Positions 57,143-64,000 of a DNA stretch of 64,000 bases are shown piece after piece (the stretch's first letter is position 1; each line of letters opens with the position of its first letter). The notes under the pieces were generated by a model. The model saw nothing but the letters and a program-made list of their open reading frames with translations, did not search any database and was not told the origin of the DNA. The stretch is from Notospermus geniculatus (lineage: Eukaryota; Nemertea; Pilidiophora; Heteronemertea; Lineidae). The DNA is taken from positions 94,024 to 158,023 of the forward strand of contig NMRB01001104.1 in the NCBI GenBank assembly GCA_002633025.1, written 5' to 3'. Made by a program: the position numbers and the translations under genes.

Positions 57143-57345
57143 GTCCAAATTATTTGAGGTGAAATTCAGCAATTTTTTGGGTAATTTTCTGGCACTTTTT
57201 TGGCGAAGTTTCGGCGATTTTGAAAAAATTTGCCCCAAAATCGCCCTAAAAATCGCCAAGCATTCGCCACAAAAATCACCAGAAATTCGCCACAAAATCG
57301 CCGAAACTTCACCACCAGTTCGCCCAAACATCACCAAATATAACC
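57143..57345. repeat. Low-complexity AAAATCGCC/GGCGATTTT region
   Basis: Short GGCGA/TCGCC words are repeated in both orientations, giving open frames on both strands. Not treated as coding. Confidence 0.6.
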
Positions 57346-57599
57346 ACTAAATATTCCCTCGTGAGAATTCGCTCGATGGAATAGACTCATTTTATCAATG
57401 GCTCTCAGGTGGCGCTCGTGCAATTGTATCAATACTTTGGATAGACCAGGGGATTGGCTGATGTCATTAGTGTGCGGTGTGCTTCGTGTGTCGGTGACAT
57501 GTTAGAAGAATAACAAGTTTAGAGGGATGGTAGATGGAAATGACAAATGGGTAGCAGGAGTGGCGTTTAAGTCATCACGCTGGTCGTCCAGAGAATCTA

Positions 57600-57705
57600 T
57601 TAGTTGCATTAATTCATCGTAATTATAATTGCCGCTATTACCATTGACGCCGACATTAAGGCCACACCAATTTTTTTTCTTGCATAGCGGGCCCACCAAC
57701 AATTC
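57600..57705 (-). other. Short coding-like block repeated at 58560
   Basis: The minus strand reads GPLCKKKNWCGLNVG. A similar block on the plus strand at 58565-58620 reads PLCKKSNWRGLSGGK. The two blocks flank the 57955-58424 element in inverted orientation. Family unknown. Confidence 0.35.
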
Positions 57706-57954
57706 GTCCTGAAAAAGTGGAAAGTTTTTATAATTGCCACCGAAAAGATTTGTGAATATTTTCTGTTATTTTCAAACCATCCGCCGAAAATATTATCTAG
57801 TGTTTTTTTGTTTTTAAAATACATCTGACATTTGTCTAAAGTGTGTTTTTGTAGCATTTCTTCGAGAAGTTTGACATAAAATTGTTAAAGTTTATAATCC
57901 CTCATCGGAAGTGACGTTATTCAGCACCACACAATGGAAATCCTAATGTACATG

Positions 57955-58424
57955 CGGTTCGTAAGAACACCGAATCGGACCAAATCGGGACACTTTGCAC
58001 CGAATTGGAGTTGGTTTTGCTTTGGTATGAAGTTTAACCACAAGTTCTTATATGGAATAGGCTATATGGAATAGGCCTATAATGAACAGATATTGCGTAT
58101 TATCCGGGAGATAATTGATTTTTTTGATGATTGGACTCCGATTCTAGCTGTTGTTCAAAGCCAGGCGAATGTCAGGAGCTAGTTCCAATATCTGCCGTCG
58201 GCACAGCCGCGGCGCTACAGTGCGTGCCGTCGTTGCGCTACAGCATGCGTGTTTCAGATGGTAGATTTCTAACAAAATGCAAGGATAAAGTGTAAATTTG
58301 CCTTTTATTTCTAAGTCATTATAATTCATGGTTCTTGCGTTTAAGAAGAAAAATGAATGTTAGTTGATTCCGATTCGGTGACTTTGTGCTCCGAATCGGT
58401 CCGATTCGGTGTTCTTACGAACCC
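57955..58424. mobile_element. TIR element, 470 bp, 9-bp TSD
   Basis: GGTTCGTAAGAACACCGAAT starts both ends; TIRs run for about 58 bp. ATGTACATG flanks each side (57946-57954, 58425-58433). That word is itself palindromic and common, so the target duplication is slightly less certain. No ORF. Confidence 0.75.
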
Positions 58425-58959
58425 ATGTACATGTACAATACGGCTTATTCCGTCAATCGATGACCTTTCTTTGGGCACTGATCGGGGATTCTAAACTCGT
58501 TCTATTTTTATTTTCACCACCTGCAATTTGTTCTTGACACAATTGTGAAATTCCATTTCTGGCAGGCCTGCCCGCTATGCAAGAAAAGCAACTGGCGTGG
58601 CCTAAGCGGAGGAAAATTAGTGATCATCATCATCTCATCGATTGGCACAGTTGGCATGGAAGTGCCCGGTAATAATTCATTTGACGGTAATAATTCATTT
58701 GCGTTGTCCCGTTTGCTGTTAATTTGTTTTTCTTCGTCTGGCTGTCACACTATAAATCTCTCGTAATGGTGAGAACACGTCTCGTCGATATCCTGTTTCT
58801 CCCTGTTCATCAGTTTGTTTTTCAGGTGATTGGCGAGGTTATGGTTTGGCAAATTTCTGTATCGGCCTGGTTGAAATCGGTAATAGGGAAAGAGAGTTTT
58901 GTGAATTTGCTTCTCCGAGTTGGCAGCTATCCGAAATATATCTTACACCCCTCTAATAT

Positions 58960-59135
58960 ATCTAACACCCCTCCCCAGACCCCTGCTAACACCCCTCCCC
59001 AGACCCCTGCTAACACCCCTCCCCAGACCCCTGCTAACACCCCTCCCCTGGCCACTGCTAACACCCCTCCCCAGACCGCTGCAAAGACCCCTCCCCAGAC
59101 TCCTGCAAAGACCCCTCCCCAGGCCCCTACAAATA
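58960..59135. repeat. Minisatellite, 24-bp Pro-coding unit
   Basis: The unit ACCCCTCCCCAGACCCCTGC plus TAAC gives NTPPQTPA in one frame and LTPLPRPL in another. About seven units, the last ones diverged (AAAG instead of TAAC). Confidence 0.85.
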
Positions 59136-59367
59136 CCCTGCTTAGACAGGGGCTTCTGCAGGGGTTTATTTGCATATTTCACCCCCTGCAATGACACCTG
59201 CAAACTTGCAGGGGCCCTGCATGAATTTATAATGACCCCTGATAAACCCATTGCTGAAACCCCTGCAAAACCCCCTGCCTTGAAGTGAGGGTGGCTGCCA
59301 ACACAACAGTGCAGTTGTCTGACTCAAGGATCCGGGGTGTGTGTTTTAGGATATCAGTCATCTGCAG

Positions 59368-59890
59368 TAGGAGTATAGCCATGCATCTTTTTGTCATATT
59401 GTTGCTTTTTATTCTAAGTGGCGGGTAACATGCTGCCAGGAATTCCACTCCATGTCAAGGTTGTGACATTGGTGAGAGGCCATATTGTTGCTTTTTGTTC
59501 TTAGTGGTGGGTAACATGCTGCCGGGAATTCCACTCCATGTCAAGGTTGTGACATTGGTGAGCGGCGCGTGAGAGGCCATATGTCACCATTTTGAAACGG
59601 TACACTTTTTATTTTGTTACCCACTTTTGGCCATTAAAAACATTTGGGCAATCGGCGACGTGTGCAAAGACAGATACAGCGGCAAGGCCTACCCAGGATA
59701 TCAGTCATCTGCATAGGAGTATAGCCTAGCCATGCATCTTTTTGTCATATTGTTGCTTTTTGTTCTTAGTGGTGGGTAGCATGCTGCCAGGAATCTCACT
59801 CCGTGTCAAGGTAGCTGACATTGGTGAGCGGCGCGTGAGAGGCCATATATGTCACCATTTTGAAACAGTACACTTTTTTATTTTCTTACA
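59368..59890. repeat. Three copies of a GTAACATGCTGCC-containing repeat
   Basis: The block TTTTTGTCATATTGTTGCTT, then AGTGG(T/C)GGGTA(A/G)CATGCTGCC and GTGACATTGGTGAG occurs at about 59390, 59480 and 59740. The second and third also share the GGCGCGTGAGAGGCCATAT block. Confidence 0.8.
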
Positions 59891-60011
59891 CACTTTTGGC
59901 CATTAAAAACATACGGGCAATCGGCGACGAACCAAGAAACTTGGACCCCTAATAAGACTGAACTAGCTAGTTCAGTCTTTGGTTGAATGCTAACTCTGGG
60001 GACTGTTCTAG

Positions 60012-60178
60012 ATGTCGTAGCAACAGGTACAACATTTGTGGCAGTGGAATTACATGAAAAATATGTGCTTTGAAGAACACTTCCGCTCCATTTTATACTA
60101 ATATAGTCGTACATTACTGGTATCACAGTATTTTCACATTTTTTCAGATCTTACACCACATTAAGACGTAAAACTAGG
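60012..60178 (+). repeat. About 165-bp repeat also at the window end
   Basis: The block TAGCAACAGGTACAAC, GTGGCAGTGGAATTACATGA and TGGTATCACAGTATTTTCAC recurs at 63837-64000 in direct orientation. The second copy runs off the window. Confidence 0.8.
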
Positions 60179-60669
60179 CCCCCCCCCCAACTTGACCCCT
60201 CCCCAACAAACTCACCCCTCAAAAAGACCAAGACAATGCACACAGAGTTAACACAGGCAAAGCCAATACAGGTGCAACAGTTGGCGCGATATGTCCAATG
60301 CGCAATATAAATACATGTACATATACCTAGGCCTACATACTTTGGCAGTTTGGATATTAAGAGTGTAAGTGCCACAAGCACTTCTCCTTATATAGGCCTA
60401 GGGTGCCCCGTAAGTTTGCACATGCCTAGTGAGGCTGGGGGTGGATCTAGGGAAAAAGAGATAAGAGGATTGTCTAGATACAATGCATCATTTTTAAGTC
60501 TTTAACTTCATCTTTATTATTTTACATTTCGCAATCAAGCCTTTTAGGAATCATTACCACGAAACGTCTTGTAAGTATACTGTCAAACTATATTTCGATT
60601 TTGGACCACTTTTTCATGCTTTATTTCCCAGAAATCCTGTGTTTTATATCATCATGTTGAGCTATGAAC

Positions 60670-61464
60670 TATCTGTTGCTGTACCCACCATTGTCGTAGG
60701 CCTACATTATATGCATGGGCATAGCTTCGATTAGATTTAGGTCACTGTCTCCTGATACAGTAGTAGGTGTGCCTGGATAGGCTCATTTGCATATCAAGGG
60801 GGTCTGACGTCATGGTGTCAGTGGGGTCAACCCTAGGTCGAATTAGAATATCAAGGGGGTCGCGTGGGGTTGTTGTGATGACGTAAGAAGCGCGTGTGAA
60901 AAGGATGAATGGGGGAACGTGTCTGGGCAAGTTTGAATGGCGTATTGTCATCACGTTGTAAATGATCTGTATTTAAGGGCGGTGGAGGTTCATAAAAAGG
61001 TAAGTCCGCCTATTTCACGCATTTTCAAGCTTTGAATTGATGTCGCGCATGGTGGTGCTGAATCTTCTAACTCTATCACGGATATTTCTAGGGAATCATG
61101 TTAAGTGGCAGGGAAGCACCGATTCGTGTGGTGAATATCAGAAAGATTGGGTACAGAAATCTGAAACGGTGGCTAGAGGATGACGAACACGTGTACATAG
61201 GACGGAACTTGGNTCAAACCTTAGGCCCATATGATTGAGTATGTATACTTTTGTACATTCTCATACGTTTGTGGCGCGCCTAATGGTCCGTAGCGCCTTG
61301 TGTACGGATTTTGACTGAGAAAATTAAGGTGCGTCTTACGGTGCAGTGCGTCATATCTTCCGAAAAATACGGTATCTGTTGCTGTACCCACCATTGTCGT
61401 AGGCCTACATTATATGCATGGGCATAGCTTCGATTAGATTTAGGTCACTGTCTCCTGATACAGG
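60670..61464 (+). repeat. 91-bp direct repeats flanking a DUF4326 fragment
   Basis: TATCTGTTGCTGTACCCACC through CTGTCTCCTGATACAG occurs at 60670-60760 and 61373-61464. Between the copies lie a DUF4326 gene fragment and a lone N (61213). Confidence 0.8.
61099..61212 (+). pseudogene. DUF4326-family gene, third copy, broken
   Basis: 38 codons from ATG: MLSGREAPIRVVNIRKIGY, ending VYIGRNL at the N at 61213, after which unrelated sequence follows. The Cys/His half of the domain is missing. It is closer in reading to the left copy (REAP, KRWLEDD) than to the right. It shows that virus-like sequence also exists outside the inverted repeat, or that contigs were wrongly joined. Confidence 0.75.
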
Positions 61465-61879
61465 AGGCGGTTTATTTACATGTCCCCTCTGGGGCAATGT
61501 GTTTACCATTTGAGGACACGATGGTAGCACTTATTATGAAATATATGAAGAGTGTAGGCTTAGGTTTACTATTAGGGATTATTATTGGATTTTGGTAGGA
61601 TCTGATGGGATTCTCGTGTTCTGTCTTTACAGTCAATCGTCTGATGTCTGTCAACGTCTGTTATCATCCGTTGTATGATGAATAAATCAGAGCATATCTT
61701 ATAAAAGACGAATTGGAGTCGTGAGTGGTTTACTAACGAAGAACAACGAACCCACAAAGAGCAACACTTCTTCTGTTGGAAACATGGACGTGGCCAGACT
61801 TAAAGTTCTTGGAGATGCAATTTGTGAAGTGAACCGATGCCTTTAAGAAAAATACCCCGATCACCAAGAGATTAGAGAC

Positions 61880-62216
61880 CTTTTCGGTGGATTAAGGGTA
61901 GCATTCCCGGAATTCAGTAGCTTACTACATACTGAGCAAGCAGGGTTCAGTGTCATCCCGCCTGTGCTAAAGAAGATCAGGGAGGACCAGGCAGAAGGGG
62001 TCCTCATGGTACCAGAATGGCCAACACAAGAGTTGGTTTCCAACGATGATGAACATGCTGGTGGACGAGCCAAGGCTGCTGATGCGACACAACGTCTGCT
62101 GACATTGCCTGGGAAATTAGGAGCAGAGATACATCCACTTCACAAGAAACGGTTTCTTTCAACGTCACCTACCCAGAAGATTGAACCGGTAGAGCTACAT
62201 ATGGTTTTATCATGAT
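61880..62216 (+). pseudogene. DIRS/Ngaro-like retroelement fragment
   Basis: Frame reads FPEFSSLLHTEQAG, then PPVLKKIREDQAEGVLMVPE and WPTQEL, followed about 30 residues on by RLLTLPGKLGAEIHPLHKK. The first part resembles the end of the RNase H segment (VPxWPTQ) and the second the linker before the recombinase in DIRS-like elements. The rest is absent; a dead fragment. Confidence 0.55.
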
Positions 62217-62241
62217 GTATGGGCGATGTTGTTGATAAAGT

Positions 62242-62299
62242 ATGCTTTCGCTGCTTTAAGAGAGAAAAGCTACGTCCTCTCTTAAAGCAGCGAAAGCAT
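62242..62299. other. Perfect 23-bp hairpin
   Basis: The arm starting ATGCTTTCGCTGCTTTAAGA (62242-62264) is exactly complementary to 62277-62299, with a 12-base loop. It could be a foldback scrap or a structured RNA; the stem is short and too perfect for a typical animal pre-miRNA. Confidence 0.7.
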
Positions 62300-62461
62300 G
62301 TACTATCTATGATATTATGTATTTAAGTGTGGGAGAAACACTCGAAACACGTGGCGAGTCATCAGTGCACAGTACGCACACCACCAGTCATGTCATTCAT
62401 CAGAGACTGCATAAAAATGCACGGACCATGCATGCAGGACCCAGATTTGCTTTCATTTCAG

Positions 62462-62790
62462 TCCATCCACTGTTGAGACTACCTGTGCCAGAAAACAGCC
62501 ATCCCCACGCAGGCCTCCATGCAAGACCCTTTTTGCTGTATTGCAAAAAGCATCCGGGACAGCTAGGAGGGTCACGCTTTGTAAAAGAAAAAAGACACTA
62601 TTCAAAAAGGCTTTTGAATTGCACTCGAGAACAGGAGTGGAGGCATTTATAATTATAAAAACAAAGCCAGTCAATGGTGCCTCTTTGACTTATTATGGTG
62701 GTTCTCCGAAGTTAGTCGAGGTCTATGAAGGTGACGGACTGAAGAGAAGCGGCGGGAATCAGGTCCTCATCGATGTCCATGCAAACATGA
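62462..62790 (+). CDS. Exon with MADS-box-like segment
   Basis: Opens after a good acceptor (TTTCATTTCAG at 62461) and reads PSTVETTCARKQPSPRRPP, then RRVTLCKRKKTLFKKAFELH and EAFIIIKTKPVNGASLTYYG. The order RRVT, KRKK, LxKKAxEL and a hydrophobic III strand is the pattern of MADS/SRF domains, with a shortened alpha-helix end. Animal MADS genes are few (SRF, MEF2) and this is neither. It could be a transposon-borne DNA-binding protein or a chance resemblance. The exon end is unclear. Confidence 0.4.
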
Positions 62791-62969
62791 TAAAAGCTAA
62801 CATTACATCCATCATCACTATCTATCAGCAGAGAATATATATAATTCTAAAAATGTTCTTTCTACATGTGCTTGCAGGTGGCTGAGAGAAAGCACAAAAC
62901 TGGTGTCAATTTTGATGTCAATGGATAAAAAAAACAAGAAGAACTGGGAAGGCAAGAACGGATGCATAT

Positions 62970-63688
62970 TTTGTGCATGCGAGGACAATCATAAAGAGTG
63001 CTCAAGACCTCCACTCAATAACAGGGGCAGGTATTTAGTTAGTTAGTTAGTTAGTCATTACCGGCGTCGTAGCCCCGTTGGGTTTTTGCCGGAGGTATGG
63101 AGTCCACAACAGGCTACAGTCCACCTGTGTGGGGTCTTTTACTTGCCCTGGCATAGACACTCAGGTACAAGGGACCGCGCCAACCCATTACACGGTTGGC
63201 AGTCAAGCGCGCTAACCACTCGACCACCGGGCTCAGACAAGTCCAGATTGTGCCAACCTGGCAAAATGGAAGGCTCCATGGGTATACATCCCCTGGATTT
63301 GAGCGTGAGCCAGACCACACTGTTCATGCTGCACAGGTTCTTGAAGGTGCAACTGCCAAGAGTGAAGAACCAGCTCTGCCATTGAGTGCCGCTAACGCAG
63401 CTGTTAGCCCACGGAAAGTCATGACACCTCCTCTCACCCCATCAACTTCTGGAGAAAAAAGGAACAAATCAAGGGATGATCAGAACCGCTGCAGTGTCTG
63501 TACAGTACGATTCCCAGGCGGAAAGAAAGATGAAAACAAGCACTCTGTGGCTGCAATGCAGTAAGGGATGTGGCTACTGGGTCCACGCATCTTGCTGTGG
63601 AATTTTCTACCCCGAGAGCGATGCAGGAGAGAAAGCATTGAACAAGTGGGCCAAGGACCAGTCGTGGCGTCTCAGCCAGTGTGCCTAA
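62970..63688 (+). pseudogene. Zinc-knuckle and PHD-like fragments, frameshifted, split by a SINE
   Basis: Starts with CIFCACEDNHKECSRP (a CxxCxC...H...C knuckle-like motif) up to a donor-like GGGGCAG|GTATTT at about 63030. After the SINE, the frame reads PRKVMTPPLTPSTSGEKRNK and CSVCTVRFPGGKKDEN. A one-base shift then continues as WLQCSKGCGYWVHASCCGI and ends WRLSQCA. The Cys/His order (CxxC, CxxxxC, H, C, C) fits a PHD finger. The frame change makes it a pseudogene unless an assembly error explains it. Confidence 0.45.
63030..63236 (-). mobile_element. tRNA-derived SINE
   Basis: On the minus strand it starts GCCCGGTGGTCGAGTGGTTA followed by GCGCGC, a tRNA A-box region of Ser-like type. It ends in a simple (ACTA)n tail (complement of TTAGTTAGTTAGTTAG at 63036-63053). 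Length about 200 bp. The B box is degenerate. Confidence 0.65.
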
Positions 63689-63836
63689 GAATATTACGTT
63701 CAGTAGGAATGCACTTAACCACGTGTCCATAGCGCGGTCCACCGTGTGAATAATTCTCTCTTCAAGTTCAAGAGTGTGAAAGGGAAATTGACAGTCCCAA
63801 TGCAATGAAGAATTTGGATACTTGAGCAGATGTAGA

Positions 63837-64000
63837 TGTGGTAGCAACAGGTACAACCTGTGGCAGTGGAATTACATGAAAAATATGTGCTTTTAAAGAA
63901 CACTTTCGCTCCATTTATACTTGTACACTACTGGTATCACAGTATTTTCACATTTTTCAGATCTTCTATATACACCAAAATAAGATGGGAAACTACGCCC
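63837..64000 (+). repeat. Second copy of the 60012-60178 repeat, truncated by the window
   Basis: Direct copy of 60012-60178 with small differences. It runs to the last base of the window. Confidence 0.8.

Noticed and set aside
57131-57350. Overlapping ORFs on both strands, about 69 codons each
   Set aside because: Low-complexity TCGCC/GGCGA sequence gives open frames on both strands by composition.
58927-59251. Gly/Val- and Arg/Gly-rich minus-strand ORFs at the 24-bp repeats
   Set aside because: Products of the proline-codon minisatellite read backwards; no gene signals.

Overview
This is eukaryotic nuclear DNA, most likely from a marine invertebrate. Coding density is low, introns are GT-AG, polyadenylation signals are AATAAA, and TAGGCCTA- and TACATGTA-type words, foldback MITEs, LINE 3' ends, a tRNA-derived SINE and DIRS-like debris are frequent. 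The phylum cannot be fixed from this window alone. There are two N gaps (22206-22352, 44616-44966) and six single Ns, two of which sit exactly at local tandem-duplication junctions and look like assembly seams.

The dominant structure is a giant diverged inverted repeat. The left arm (about 10.54-26.17 kb) is matched on the other strand by the right arm (about 31.37-46.51 kb), around a 5.2 kb unique centre. The arms differ by substitutions and by many private insertions and deletions. The outer part of each arm carries a cellular-looking gene with introns (exons 13365-16481 on +, and 43217-37838 on -). The inner part carries intronless genes that look like an old copy of a large DNA virus or virus-like element. 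These are a Bcl-2 homologue (18396-19034, left arm only), a C2H2-like protein (20411-21055; only a C-terminal remnant on the right), a Cys-rich RING-like protein (22632 on - and 34994 on +), a coiled-coil/Ser-rich protein (25446 on - and 32022 on +) and a DUF4326-family protein (25783 on + and 31746 on -). The centre carries three orphan genes: an 882-residue Cys-containing protein (-), a 171-residue Cys-containing basic-tailed protein (+) and a 207-residue protein (+). The mirror pairs keep identical TATA-to-ATG distances (44 and 41 bp). A unique short segment flanked by inverted repeats with paired genes recalls the S component of herpesvirus genomes such as malacoherpesviruses. That link is inference: no capsid, polymerase or terminase gene is visible here.

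The left flank (1-10.5 kb) is repeat-rich. It holds two copies of a segment with a small exon-like ORF, a fragment resembling the C-terminus of Fanzor/TnpB, a Harbinger-type MITE, 130-bp tandem repeats and several foldback elements. The right flank (46.5-64 kb) starts with a five-exon gene for a stand-alone GIY-YIG nuclease of the ANKLE1/LEM3 type. A TA-flanked MITE interrupts its last exon, and that MITE itself holds a 1,066-bp element with a perfect 9-bp target duplication. Further on are two more elements with 9-bp target duplications, a 50-bp minisatellite, a third broken DUF4326 copy at 61.1 kb, a DIRS-like fragment, an exon with a MADS-box-like segment and a frameshifted PHD-like segment split by a SINE.
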